From: Daedaleopsis sinensis
Lineage: Eukaryota > Basidiomycota > Agaricomycetes > Polyporales > Polyporaceae
Reading direction: 5' to 3'
Length of the DNA stretch: 64,000 nucleotides
Assembly: GCA_033807695.1 (NCBI GenBank)
Contig: CM066306.1
Span: 1 to 64,000, forward strand
In this document: in pieces, positions 35,201 through 45,290 of the stretch
Layout: the number at the start of each line of letters is the position of its first letter
How positions within the stretch are numbered: the first letter of the stretch is position 1
Made by a program: the position numbers and the translations under genes
The notes under the pieces: generated by a model
The model's input: only the letters and a program-made list of their open reading frames with translations
The model's database searches: none
Told to the model about the DNA's origin: nothing

Positions 35201-36440
35201 GGAGATCGATGCGATGGATGTAAAGACTGCATTCCTGAATGGCGATCTGGACGAAGAGATCTACATGGAGCAACCGGAGGGTTGGGTCGTTCCTGGCAAA
35301 GAGGATCATGTTTGTCTGCTTAAGAAGGCTATCTATGGTCTTAAGCAAGCCTCGCGCCAATGGAACAAGAAGATCCATGAGTCTTTAAAGGAACAAGGGT
35401 TCATTCGGACCTACTCTGATGCCGGAGTCTACGTATATCGCCGACAAGGGGAGGATTACGTGACAATCGTTGTTCTGTATGTCGACGACCTACTTCTCAT
35501 GGGTCCTAGTCGCAAACGGATCGACAACGTCAAGAAAGCGTTAGGCAAACAGTACAAGATGACGGACTTAGGTCCGCTTCAACGATTCCTTGGTCTACGT
35601 GTACGTCGAGATCGTCACTCGCGGACTCTCGACATTGACCAGGAAGAGTACATCGACGCCATTCTGGAGACCTATCAGATGGTGAACTGCAAGCCTGCGC
35701 GCACTCCTCTTCCCGCTGGAGCTCTTCTAGTCCAAGCTACAGTGGAAGCATCGGCATCTCTCCTCAAGCGTTTCCAGAGTCTACTAGGCAGTCTTCTCTA
35801 TGCCTGTCTCGGAACGCGACCGGACATCTCCTTTGCCATCAGCCGTCTAGGCAAGTATGCTGCGAACCCTTCGGATGAACATCTCACCTACCTCTTCTAC
35901 GTTCTCCGATATCTCAAGGGTACAAAGCATTACTGTGTACGCTATGACGGTGCGACCAAAGCTGGTTTGATCGGCTACTCCGATTCAGACTGGGCTGAGG
36001 ATCGTGATGATCGGCATTCCCAAACTGGCTTCGTCTACCTGATGGCTGGTGGTGCAGTCTGCTGGACGTCTCGTCGACAGTCTACTGTTTCGCTTTCTTC
36101 TACTGAAGCGGAATATAAGGCGTGTTCGGACGCCAGTCGTCAGATGATGTGGCTAAGGACCTTCGGCGATGAAATTGGGGACGACATCTCTTCTGCGACA
36201 CCTCTGTGTATCGACAACCAGGGTGCTATCTTCCTTGCAGATAACCCGTCTGTTGACCGAAGGACCAAGCACATTGAAGTGCGCTACCACTTTGTACGGG
36301 AGTACACCGAAAGTGGGAGCATGGACATCTTCTATGTCGAGTCGAAGAAGAACTTGGCAGACACCCTGACGAAGAACGTCTCCTTCTCTATATTGGAGTA
36401 CTTTGTTAAGGAATCTGGTCTTGTTACTTCCGCGTCTTGA
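32223..36440 (+). CDS. Ty1/copia Gag-Pol polyprotein, 1405 aa
   Basis: The first ATG of the frame gives a typical Gag start (MSEAGLEKNLPTLRG). Domains with approximate residues: Gag 1-200; zinc knuckle CKWCQGTNHDPSRC 213-226; protease DSGAS about 302; integrase with an HxxxH/CxxC zinc region near 457-500 and the D,D-35-E triad (HMDLAGP, SDRGGEY, NGRAER; about 520, 581, 617); reverse transcriptase with YVDD about 1085; RNase H with DSDWAED, SSTEAEY and TKHIEVRYHFV near the C-terminus. No stop or frameshift. The same frame is open upstream to 31731 and encodes a Pro/Asp-rich stretch of ~160 residues without an ATG; it may be translated from a non-AUG codon, by splicing, or not at all. It makes virus-like particles and integrates cDNA copies. 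Confidence 0.96.
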   Translation: MSEAGLEKNLPTLRGQEGYREWSRQMMGYLLMVDAWEIVNGTETTPTDAKELADWKKRDARARGILMYKTDSEVAKIYEGKTSSKDIWDALKTTYEKTDSGHAFSKFEKLLNTPRFSESKPIADQVNSFISALKELTSTGSSTSIAEHLKVYWLFSRMPDSYRPAISTILHTTEEKALTLDNVKAKLKVEDSLRETSIGQANKIVKSKGKFPPCKWCQGTNHDPSRCFKKYPHLKDEFDAKKKGKGNNSGNKGNGQSAQTVAAPAGLNVCVANASSNTISASYYVAAHTASEGHIATHWLMDSGASEHITGQFDDFISFTPYKSRKYFNTANSGDSGQVYGEGEGVIQAQAEVDGQRTTIELKKVCYVPAAGHLRLFSTGAIEKAGSFLYQGDGRMSIFTSKPVGQVASGSTITVAGKKVIEARHLPSVNLYITHLWIPEKNRSVQAVPKSLPHDLVHQRWGHPGKEAVTRIPKAVEGVPDVGPASDKPCDGCAKGKQHRAPFPPSDKRSEGPCDMIHMDLAGPMSTSIGGYNYFSAYIDDHSGLAVATSMKKKSDQITAFKDFKAWAETQTGRKIRTVRSDRGGEYMSEEFQALLREQGIEHDKTLPGTPQQNGRAERWIRTITEKALCMLHFAGLSHGFWKLALDAAVHIYNRQPMRRLKWQCPITVWSGKKPDASYFRVFGCKAYVHVQRQQRDGKLDPKAVEMIFVGYEPGSKGYRLWNPASRQVEVSRDVVFDETVFPARKDTGSRRSTPDDSPFPNLRDSEESDDQVDADDPDLPIPPPPDSQDDEPAPVPAQPQQPPPQAPPANPPPVVQAPRPDHRRQRHPPVAEPPRRSTRENKGQHSKRNEDNVYGDEPPAQIDRRTDDDGHQREAEAILSYLHYSRYKSGIPEHHRDAMASPDAAQWQEAERSEYESLMANKTWILVPRPKDRAVVKCRWVYDRKSDGRFKARVVAKGYTQVYGKDYNETFSPVARFESIRYLFAHAALEDWEIDAMDVKTAFLNGDLDEEIYMEQPEGWVVPGKEDHVCLLKKAIYGLKQASRQWNKKIHESLKEQGFIRTYSDAGVYVYRRQGEDYVTIVVLYVDDLLLMGPSRKRIDNVKKALGKQYKMTDLGPLQRFLGLRVRRDRHSRTLDIDQEEYIDAILETYQMVNCKPARTPLPAGALLVQATVEASASLLKRFQSLLGSLLYACLGTRPDISFAISRLGKYAANPSDEHLTYLFYVLRYLKGTKHYCVRYDGATKAGLIGYSDSDWAEDRDDRHSQTGFVYLMAGGAVCWTSRRQSTVSLSSTEAEYKACSDASRQMMWLRTFGDEIGDDISSATPLCIDNQGAIFLADNPSVDRRTKHIEVRYHFVREYTESGSMDIFYVESKKNLADTLTKNVSFSILEYFVKESGLVTSAS

Positions 36441-36451
36441 ACGAGTGGGAG
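36441..36451 (+). promoter_or_regulatory. Polypurine tract
   Basis: The purine-rich GAGTGGGAG lies directly before the 3' LTR and would prime plus-strand synthesis. Confidence 0.7.
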
Positions 36452-37056
36452 TGTTGAACTTGTGGTTAGTTGTACAGATAGAAGCGTGTTAGACGCTATG
36501 GACACAGCCTCATACGATACTTCTCTCGGTTATCTCTGTTACCTTTTATCTCTCGTTCATTGTTCCCTATATAGCAACTCTTGTATTTTCATTGCTTCTC
36601 TCCTTCATTTGTCGTTCTACGTCGCTACAGATCACTTCTCCGTGGTCAGATGATCACTCCTTTATTCCTTCTTTAGATATCTCTTTGTTTCTACTGAGTC
36701 AGCTACGCACAGCACGACTCAGCTCACTCCGTTCCTCATGAGTCAGCCTCGTACTGCCTGACTCATCTCGTCACATGTCTCTCCTCTAGTCGCTTACTCA
36801 TGCTGCTCCTATACGGTATATAAGGAGGGACTCTTTGGCTCGGACTCCTCAGTCTTTTGCTCACTGACTGAGGAGTAAGTACACTCACCTACATATGCTC
36901 TCTTATGCTTTACTTACAAGTATCTACAGCGCCCTTCCGTGTGTCTCTAGGTACTTGCTCATCTATGCTACAGTCTTTTGCTCACTGACTGAGGACGCCC
37001 TTCCGTGTGTCTCTAGTCGTTGCGTCTCTTTGCCTTCACAGGTTCAGACTTCATCA
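36452..37056 (+). repeat. 3' LTR, 605 bp
   Basis: Same start (TGTTGAACTT), end (CTTCATCA) and length as the 5' LTR. No difference was noticed on reading. Confidence 0.95.
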
Positions 37057-37061
37057 GTCGG

Positions 37062-38394
37062 GTACGCCCCAACCTCTTCGTCTGAGCTACCAAGCAAGTG
37101 AGCGTGTCGCAGTATGGTAACGCGACTCACTAATTGACCCAATGACTCCCAGCCTTGCTCAACGCTCATCGTTGGCCGATCCCCCGACCGGCTGAAGAGC
37201 CTCTGCGCAACCACGACGTCGGTACATGGCCAGTGTGAGCTGGTCAAACTCGCACAGCGTCGCCTTCCCTCACCCAACTCCCGGTTGTGGTGGCACTCGC
37301 GCCGCGCGCCGCCTCTCCATGTACAAGCCACTAAATCTGACTGCTCAGGCTAAGTATCTTCATTATCCGGGTCTCCGGAACAGCGACTCACCTTTCCCGC
37401 ACACAGCGTTTCCCGTCTGCGCATATCCACCTTGCTGCGCACACTGCACACTCAGGCCTATTCATTCGCGCCGTCTACGTCAACGAATTGCAAAGCTCAC
37501 CGATTGTGTTCTGTCCATCGTGTGTATCAGCGAGCTGAGTACTCTTAGCTAAGCACATAAGTGTGAGCGTAAGAGTCGTGTTCTCGTGTGCCGTACTCAC
37601 CTGCGGTCCGCGTTCTGTTACTGCGTGCGCGTCGCTTCGTCACACACACGCTCGTGCTCCTCCCGCTCCCGTGCATACGCGTGCGGCCGCTCGCGCTCCA
37701 GCACCCGCGACCAGCGTAACTCGAGGTGCTCATCTCCTGATCTCACGTGGGCAGTTTTATGAGTAGGATCGAGACCTCGGTATCGAGGTCGGGGGACGAG
37801 CGTGCGGCGAGGGCGGGGGTCGCGCAAGGACGCTCGGGCAGGAGCGTGTCGAGATTGGTTCTCAAAGGATGAGACGCGGGCGGAAGGGGATGCTCATGTC
37901 GTTCTCCACCTGTGGGCCCTCGCAGGACTGCATGGCGGACGTGCCCAATGTACAAACTCCAACCGCCGGCGGGCTGTACACTGACAGCGAGACGACAGGC
38001 AACCGCCCCGGGGGGAGGAGGAAGAGACGTGCAGCTCCACACCGCGCTCGACGCTCGACCTGCGGCTCGAGCGGCACATCCGCATCTTGACGGAGGTAAC
38101 GCTCCCGCGCTGCAGCTCCGGTGTGCACGTCGTCGTGAGCGTGAGCGTGATATCCTGAGGCGCGTCCGCCACGATACCCGCAATGCTGTAGTCGCCGACC
38201 AAGCTCGAGCTCGACAGGCCGGATGGAGGCGAGCGGAAGTCGGGCATGAAGCCCACACCGTGTCCGTCGACGGTCCGGCGACCAGGGCCCGAACAGCTGC
38301 AGAAGCTGGCTCGCGTTGTGGTCGGCTACGATCGGTTCGTGCGTCTTGCCGAGGGGCATCAATGTCATCATCCGGCACGCGTCTGTGTGTATCA
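37062..38394. other. No certain gene; broken minus-strand reading possible
   Basis: On the minus strand, 38400-37862 has protein-like stretches in shifting frames (HEPIVADHNASQLLQLFGPW, then SLVGDYSIAGIVADAPQDIT, then a C-terminal VGVCTLGTSAMQSCEGPQVE before a stop at about 37862). I could not join them with convincing introns, so a decayed gene is as likely as a live one. 37062-37740 shows nothing. Confidence 0.3.
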
Positions 38395-38765
38395 TCGAGG
38401 TGGGGTGTTCCGAGTCGTGTGTGCGAGATGGGGAGTGGTGAGAACGGGCGGTGCGCCGACCGACTCGAGCGAGACCGCAGGATGCTGCGGGTAATATGCC
38501 TTCGATGGTCGCGAGCGAGTACAGCGAAGGCACGCGCATCGACATGCCTCGCTACAAGGAACAAAGTTGCATGTCAGGCGTGTCCTGAGCAGCCCCCCAT
38601 TGTCAGCCTGGCTCACCTGAAACAACAGACTGAACGAGCGCAACGCCCTTTCAAGATGAATCACTCGTATACACGAAAGAAGGAAAAGCAATGAAATCAT
38701 TGGACGAGGCATAGCGTACCTGGAAATAAAACCGTCGTCCTGGGGGGTGAAGTTTTCACTCGGAG
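38395..38765. repeat. Partial copy of the QRI7 3'-flank segment
   Basis: This stretch matches about 59440-59780 downstream of intact QRI7: GTGGGGTGTTC, GAGAACGGRCGG, GCGCCGACC, CGAGATGCTGCGGG/CAGGATGCTGCGGG, CGAAGGCACGCGCATCGAC, then TGTCAG, TGGCTCACCT and the CATCATTRGACGAG...GTCGTCCTGG end. It stops where the next, longer copy begins. Confidence 0.7.
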
Positions 38766-39084
38766 TGATAAAGGTGTGCGTCGATCTGCGAGACGAGCAG
38801 GATGCTACAGGTAAAACTCATTCATTCGTTCAGTCATCGCGTACACAAGGCGCGCGCATTGCCGTTTCTGGCTGCATACACAAATTGGATGTCAGCCGCG
38901 TCCACAGCAGACCACAATCTCAAGCCTCGCTCACCGCGAACGACAGGCCGTGACCAGCGCGTCGACCTTCCGAAGACGAAGCGGCCATACACGCAGGGTT
39001 AACCCTAACAAGAAAAGCAATATGATTGTTAGGCTAACCATACCGTACTTGAGAAGATCAGCCGTCATCCTGGGAGGACTCAGA

Positions 39085-40848
39085 CGGTGCAGATCACCCT
39101 CAAAATGCTCGAGACTCCACCGCGGGTGTGTCTCGATCGCGCACTCGTCCGTGTGTCCTGCGATGAACGGTCCATCGCCGCCCACGCGATCATCGCCGCG
39201 TTGTCTACAGGGCAGTCTCATCAGGAGCGCGTGCCCCAGGAAGAAAACAGCGAACACGTCCGCGCACCTGTGAACAGCCGCGGCGGCGGGAAGACGAGCG
39301 AGACGTTCCTTCCGGGCTCTCCTGATCCAAATACGCGCGCAGCCTGTAAATTCGCCGTCAACCGTCAGCTCGCAACGCCGCACACGCGCATAGACACGCA
39401 CCTCTCGCGCAAGAACGCGTTGCTCGCGACGACCCCGCTGACAACGACACTCCGCACTTCGACGCCCTCGCGCTTGCATTGCTTCATCCCGAGCGTGAGC
39501 TTCGCCTCGAGGGAGGCGACCGCCGCGCGCATCCGGGAACGCGCGACGGTCGAGTGCAGGCCCGTGTACGAATATGAAAGACCGCCGCGCATGGGCCACG
39601 GCATCAGCGCACCGGGGGCATCCCCTTCGCCCTCCTGTTCAGCGGGAGCGGGGAACGGGCCGGGGGCGAGGGCGGGGACGCGCAGAAGTGCTCGAGGGCG
39701 TCGCAGGGGGCGCGTATCGCGTAGGGGAGCCGGAAGAGCTTGGCAACCTTGTCAAACACATTCCCAATGCTCTCATCCAGCGTCGTCGCGAGGTTGTGAT
39801 GGCAGTGCGGGACGTGGCGAGCCGGAGGAGGTGGCCGCCCCAGACGTGAAGGGTGAGGAATGGGAAGGCAGCGGCAGATCGGGTGGGGAGGTAAGGAAAG
39901 GTTCAGCGTGTGGACTCCCTGGAGCAGATACGAGTTAGCTACATGATCAGCGTGAAAGGGAAAATGCGAGACGGGCATAGTAAGAGTGAGAATGTCGAAC
40001 GACGGTCATAGCTAGACTCTCCGATGGCCTACGTATGCCTATCGTCCTCTCTACGTACGCATCCCCCAGAGGGAGATACATGAACGGGGAGCCCTCAACG
40101 CGCTTTGGGGTGACATGGAGCAGTCGCCCTCGCTGTGCTCGTCCGACGCGTACAGTCGAAGCGATGCTACAGGAGAGGACACTCAAGCCTTAGCGAGATG
40201 TCGTGAAACCGACCTAACCCGACCGTGGAGCGGACAAGACCAGAGTTTCGACCGCTCAACTGACGAACTACTTACCATGTGGTTCCCTCGAACAAAAGTC
40301 TTGTTCGGAGCCGCATGGAGGGTGCGAGCTGCGTTGCGGCCCACTGAAGCAGCCGGGTGGGCCTGACATAAGGGATGAGAGTAAGGCCGAATGAAGATGG
40401 AGCGTTACGCACCCAGTCACCTCGTGAAGCAATCCTGTCAATGTCCTCTAGCGTGACCTTGGCCTCACTGAGTGCCCTCCGGAATGCTCCTGGCTGCGGC
40501 CAGTCGCGAGGTGAGTGTGTTTGCGCGCGCATTTTTCTAGCCTTACGCTAGCCATGTTGCGTTGATGAACGTGCAGCGCAACGGACACATGGATGCTGCC
40601 ATGTTACTCGACGCTGAAGGGTAGTCAGAGTCGAAGGAGAGCGAGAATGACGGCGGGCACTCACAATGCCTGCTGGTGGACGATGACGTTGATGGGATCT
40701 GCTTGTCGAAGGTGACGACCGCGGCGCAAGTGTCTTTCGTCGGGGACTCAAAGGCGAGGGCAGTGAAGGCGCAGACACGTGCGGGAGGAGATGCGAGCTG
40801 TCTGGAAAAGAACGGGCAAGGGCGGGAGCACACTACATGAGCGTCCAC
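39085..40848 (-). pseudogene. QRI7 pseudogene, copy 1 (full-length, broken)
   Basis: All parts of the intact gene at 59760-61615 are recognisable in order: the N-terminal exon with ESPTKDTCAAVV for the expected ESSADDTCAAVV, the second exon, PGAFRRALSEAKVTLEDIDR, ATTLDESIGNVFDKVAKLF, YSYTGLHSTVA, SVVVSGVVASNAFLRER and the C-terminal WSLE segment. It is not functional. The second exon has a TAA (40604-40606) where the intact gene reads GAA TAT. The first, third and last exons are shifted out of frame, and the SGGHT segment is lost in another frame. It keeps a copy of the 3' flank at 38780-39084. Orientation is the same as the intact gene. Confidence 0.85.
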
Positions 40849-40968
40849 AGCAATAACGCGAAAAACGTTTTCGACCGGACGGCCGGAAGCACCACACTGT
40901 GGGAAGTAAACGCGATGTTAATCATCGCAGAGAACGATGATTTTTTTATCGTATCATACCATGGGAAT

Positions 40969-41009
40969 CATCGTGATATACGATGATTTTTTCATCGTAT
41001 ATCACGATG
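40969..41009. repeat. Perfect hairpin in transposon end
   Basis: Arms 40969-40985 and 40993-41009 (17 bp, CATCGTGATATACGATG and its exact complement) flank a 7-nt loop. Confidence 0.9.
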
Positions 41010-41024
41010 AAGGGAGCCATTTTA

Positions 41025-41083
41025 CGATGATTTCCATCGTTATGCACGAAGCTTTTCATCGTGCATGACGATGGAAATCATCG
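41025..41083. repeat. Long hairpin in transposon end
   Basis: Arms 41025-41049 and 41059-41083 pair over 25 positions with one mismatch, around a 9-nt loop. Confidence 0.9.
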
Positions 41084-42837
41084 TGACGAACGATGTCAGG
41101 ACCACTAAAATCATCGTATGTGACGATAATTTTCGTCGTATGACCCCATGCAATTGAAATTGCGCGGGCACCGGGCATTCGATGTGGGGGGCCTCGTTCC
41201 GGCACCGGGCATACCAGGGGTGGAACATATGTATGATTAAATTTAGCAGATACAGTCCGTATGGTATAGTATATACATGCGCGCGACCTCGGGCTTGCCC
41301 TCCTCGGGAGCTCGCCAGATACGAGAAAAGAGAACTTGTCTGTACTCACCCTGCGTGAATAGCGGACGCTCGCAAGACGGAGGCGGCCCCATCTGTGCGA
41401 GGCGACGCGAAAAAGCTATCTGGGGAAACAGCGGAGGTCGAGGTGTGGTGCACGCGGGGAGGGCACGCGGTACGGCCCCGGGCGTGCGCGGGGGGCGTCG
41501 TGTGCCCATCCTCGTGCACGTCTACCTCGTGCACGTCAGAGACGGAGCCGTCGACCTCGGGGTCACTCTCATTGAGGTCGTGCGCGGGCCACACGGCCGC
41601 GTACAACTGTGGATGCGGGTGCTGCGGCTGCTCGTTCGGTTACAGGGACGTGACGGCAGAGGGCAGCGGAGATGGTGAGGGCGTGACATCGGCAGGGGCG
41701 ACCAGGAAAGCGAGCGGAAGCCCAAGGGAGAGCCTGAGTCCGAGCCGTACGAGCCCGAGCCCGAGCTCGACCGCGCGAGGTGCGGGTGCAAATGCGAGTG
41801 CGAATAGGTGTGGGCGACAGGGCGGTGAATGCGGGGGCATGGGCGGAGTGAGGATACATGCCCGACTGCGGATGCGCAAGCGCATAGTGGTGTGAGGGGG
41901 CGCGGACGAACAGTGCGGCGGCGGAGGACGGTATAAACATGGACGTGGTCGTGGACGTAGCGGGGGGTGCCGGGCGGGACCATGATAACGTCGCGGTAGC
42001 GGGCGGTGAGGTGGTTGCGATCGTGCCCGCGCCTGACTGCCGAGCAAGCTTACAGCCCGAGCTCGAGGATGGTGTGGTGTGGAGCGGGAAGGTGATCGGT
42101 GACATATGAATGAGGGTGACGGCACTCACCAGAGTGTGAAGCACTATGAACCCCGGCTCTCGACCGATGTACGAGATGTGAGGGATATGCAAGTTTCAAG
42201 TTGAACAAGCAATAGGTGATATATATCCCTGTCGGGACTGATGAGCAACGGTGGCTCGACTGACCACCTGTCGGCCGGAAAAGGCGCATATATGCAGTAA
42301 GAAAGCATAGACACACCTAATGACTGCTATGTGTCGCCCAGCGACCTGCTCCCGTTGGAGAATCGAGTTTGTAATTCGGGACTGAGTGCATACTACAGCG
42401 ATGTGTTCAGCGATTGTCAGGCGCGTGTCACAGTGCCGATATTGATGGTACTTATTTGAGTCACAGACAGGTAGTAGTTCAGCGGTGGTGAGTAGGAGGC
42501 TGATAGCGAGAGCAGCATTAATAGCGAGGGCGTTAAGTGATGATCGATGTCGATGAGAGCTGAGATGGTGGTGGTACGAAGTCAGGATGGTAAAATCCAT
42601 CGTCGCGGCGGGACGCCTGCCTGAGCGGAGTTCAAACGTTCAACGGTGACGTCACTAACTCCTTCCATAACGGCATGTTTGGCGCCCGTTCATGCGGCCC
42701 ACCTAATAATGCCAACTTGAAGTAAGTAAATACAACTCTCAGTGCATGCATCATGGCGTTGGTGTGCGTTTAGATTGAAAATTCATACTATTACTACGAG
42801 TTGGAACGCTACATACGGGCTAGCGACTAGTGTCACT

Positions 42838-43410
42838 CACAATGACTCCGGCCTCTGTTTGGCGTCGAAACGTCGACACAGGCTGCGGGTCATCAAGTTG
42901 AAGGAACAAAGGAGAGCACACAGGAGAGCGCACCCTTCCAGGCCCTCCCAGACCTCGGTTGAAGAAGGAATCGGGGTCACGGGTGGCGGCGGGCGGCGGG
43001 TGGCGGCCAGCATCGCACACGCCAACACCGGCCTCCCGTTTCGCGTAGAGACGTTCGACGCATGCTGTGGGCAGATTGACAGAGCGGTGGGAGATGTCAG
43101 ACGAGCCGGAAGAGCATACCATCGCGCTTCTGGGTCACAGTTGAACGTCGAACGTTGAAGACGGAGCTCGAGGCGGGGTCGCAGGTCGCACGGCGCACGG
43201 CGCACGGCGCAGGTCGCAGGTTGCAAATCGCAGCGCCGGGCCGCGGCCAGTGCTGCACACACCGATGCCGGCGTTCAATCCTTGTCGAAACATCGACACA
43301 TGCTGAAGGATACAAAAAGAGCTGAAAGGGCGCACCATTGCGCCCCCCGGATCTCGGTTGCAGAGGGAAGCATGGTCGCGGGTCGCAGGTGCAGCAGGCG
43401 GTGGCCATAG
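42838..43410. repeat. Tandem repeat inside the transposon, three ~180-240-bp units
   Basis: Units begin near 42838, 43018 and 43258 with a shared pattern CCGGC...TCG(A/T)...ACR-TCGACRCANGCTG, and continue with a GAGCGCACC/GGGCGCACC and ATCTCGGTTG/ACCTCGGTTG segment in two of them. A GCACGGC heptamer array lies at about 43188-43212. No gene is supported in this interior. Confidence 0.55.
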
Positions 43411-43782
43411 CTGGTCAGATTCCAGATTTTGTCACTTGTGCCTCTGTTCAAGGCTGAAATTCCTGTGTCTATACGCTGGGAGGGTGAGGTAGTACAAGAA
43501 CATGTATGTAGCAGAAGAACTTGTAGTGTTGATACCTTCGGGACAGTCACCAGCAGTCACCATGAAAAGGATGGTCATAAACGATGATTTTCGTCGGCCA
43601 GTTCGATGGGAGAACATCGTTGTGGCGGTGTTTGGGTAGACGCTAATTTTCGGAGTTCAAAACGATGATTTTCGGGGTACGATGATTATCCTCATGATAC
43701 GAATCATCGTAATATACGATGATTTCAGAGTTTCATCGTCCATAACGATGATTTTCATCGCGTTTACTTCCCACAGTGACCA

Positions 43783-44060
43783 AGACCAGCCTCGTTGCGT
43801 CCGCGAGTTCGATGTCGTCTTGGTGTTGGGCGACGAAGGCTAAGTGCTGGACAACCTGCACGACGCGCTCGGAACGCACGACTCGACCCTTCCAACTCCC
43901 GGAGGTCGGCAGAGTTGCACACTAGACCGCAGCATGGAGGCCGATCCGCCCACGTCTGAGTCCGTCGCCACCGATTGTACTCGCATGGGATTTAGGGTCT
44001 CGGGCCCCGTTCGACACCTGCAACACTCTCCTCTTGCGCTTGTCCACTCCTCCGCCAATG
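43783..44060 (+). pseudogene. Decayed copy of the Bit61 gene 5' end
   Basis: The sequence CCTCGTTGCGTCCGCGAGTT and the following ~250 bp match 61675-61925, the shared 5' region of QRI7 and the HbrB/Bit61 gene, including GAGTCCGTCGCCACCGAT and GTTCGACAC. The Bit61 start codon region is changed (ATGGAGGCCGATCC for ATGGCGGGCCGCTCC) and the copy ends after about 40 codons. It continues, across the transposon, the duplicated segment that holds QRI7 copy 1. Confidence 0.75.
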
Positions 44061-44439
44061 CGCCCTGAATGCGCCATTTTCGCCACGCAGCATCGGGGTG
44101 GGGTGTTCACACGAAGAGGTGTGCATCGGTGCGCGGGACAGCGAGCGGGCATGACGGAGCACCGACCCGCTCGAACAAGGCCCGTTTCGTGATGAGGTGC
44201 TACAGCGAAAGGTCATCTGGGTGTGACAAGCGAAGACGACCGAACAGCGAAGACACGCGCATCCACGTTCCCAGCTGTGCGAAGTTCGATGTCAACCGCG
44301 TGTATGGCAAACCACAGTCTAAGGCTCGCTCACCTCAAATTACAAACGACGCGCCGTTCTGAAGACGAAGCCCACGTACACGCATGGGATTGCTGGCGGG
44401 AAGGGGGTAGCATCATTAAACTAGCCGTACCATACTTGA

Positions 44440-45290
44440 AAAGATCAATGGTCGTCCTGAGAAACGCAGACAGAGGCCCATCGCCCCGGAGCTCCTCGAG
44501 GCTCCACCGCGGGCGGCTCTCAATCGGGCACTCGTCTGTGTCTCCAGTGAGGCACCGGTCCATCGCCGCCCAGTCAATAATCGCCGCGTTTTCTGCGAAG
44601 CGGTCTCATCAGGATGGCATACCCTAGGGCAGAGAAGAGACGTCCGCACACCTGTGCACAGCCGCGGCGGCGGAAGGCGAGCATGACGTACTACTCCGGG
44701 CTCTCCGTGTCCATACACGCGCGCAACCTGTCTGTCCGTCGTCCGCCTTTAGCTTGTGACACGCACACACAGACGCGCACACGTACCTCTCGCGCGAGAA
44801 TGTGTTGCTCGTGACACCCCCGATGACGACAACACTCCGCAATTCGACACCCTCGTGCTTGCATTGCTTCATCCCGAGCATGAGCTTCTCCTCGAGCTCC
44901 GCGGCCGCCGCCTGCTGGAAGCTGATGGCAGCCTGAGGTGGGGGCGCGTGGCGAGCATGCCACGGTGCGCGTCCAGGAAGCACTCGACGATCGTGTGCAG
45001 TCCCGTGTACGAGAACGCAACCCAGCCCCGCATGGGCCGCGCCATCAGCACCTCAGGGACGTCCGCTTCGCCCTCTTCTGCAGCGGGGGCGGGGACTTGG
45101 GGCAGACGGGCAGGGGACGCGCATAAGTGCTCGAGTGTGGCGCCAGGGATGCAGTTCGCGTGGGGGATGTGGTGGAACTTGAGACCTTCTCAACGCATTC
45201 CCATTGCTCTCGTCAAGCGTCGTCGTGATGATGCGGAAGGAGGTGCGGAGGTGGCGAAAAGGTTAGGGCACATTCGTTCCCTTCACTGAA
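44440..45290 (-). pseudogene. QRI7 pseudogene, copy 2 (5'-truncated)
   Basis: Only the large fifth exon (from the LEHLCA region) and the two last exons are present. Recognisable parts are ARPMRGWVAFSYTGLHTIVE, EEKLMLGMKQCKHEGVELRS, SVVVIGGVTSNTF and ECPIESRPRWSLEELRGDGP. The catalytic N-terminal half is missing and frames are shifted. Its 3' flank (44075-44440) matches 59410-59760. It sits directly after the Bit61 5' fragment, in the same orientation as copy 1 and the intact gene, as expected for a tandem duplication. Confidence 0.8.

Larger units (their letters stand above)
30618..37061 (+). mobile_element. Intact Ty1/copia LTR retrotransposon with target duplication
   Basis: The element spans 30623-37056 (6434 bp) and is flanked on both sides by the 5-bp direct repeat GTCGG (30618-30622 and 37057-37061). 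It has two LTRs of 605 bp each that I could not tell apart by eye, a primer-binding site, one long gag-pol frame and a polypurine tract. The gene order is Gag, protease, integrase, reverse transcriptase, RNase H, which defines Ty1/copia. The matching LTRs and unbroken frame indicate a recent insertion, still potentially active. Confidence 0.97.
40895..43778. mobile_element. Non-autonomous TIR DNA transposon, 2884 bp
   Basis: The two ends are perfect inverted repeats over 23 bp, starting CACTGTGGGAAGTAAACGCG, and remain similar for ~10 bp more. They are flanked by the direct repeat ACCA (40891-40894 and 43779-43782). The flanks are the two halves of a duplicated QRI7/Bit61 intergenic region that is continuous at 61600-61925, which gives an empty-site comparison. 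Both subterminal zones (40918-41146, 43575-43760) are crowded with ATCATCG/CGATGATT motifs, as transposase-binding subterminal repeats are in CACTA-like elements. No transposase frame was found, so it needs a helper. A CAC terminus with a 4-bp duplication would fit the Chapaev branch of the CMC superfamily, but that is a guess. The interior holds GC-rich DNA and tandem repeats that may be captured host sequence. Confidence 0.88.

Noticed and set aside
37743..38564. 273-aa minus-strand ORF
   Set aside because: Arg/Ala/Ser-rich shadow composition; better protein-like text lies in other frames over the same DNA, and none forms a whole gene.
39087..39938. 283-aa plus-strand ORF
   Set aside because: Antisense to QRI7 pseudogene copy 1, whose relation to the intact gene is clear.
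41277..42192. Transposase or captured gene inside the TIR element
   Set aside because: The frames are Pro/Arg/Ser-rich on both strands, with no DDE motif and no convincing splice structure.
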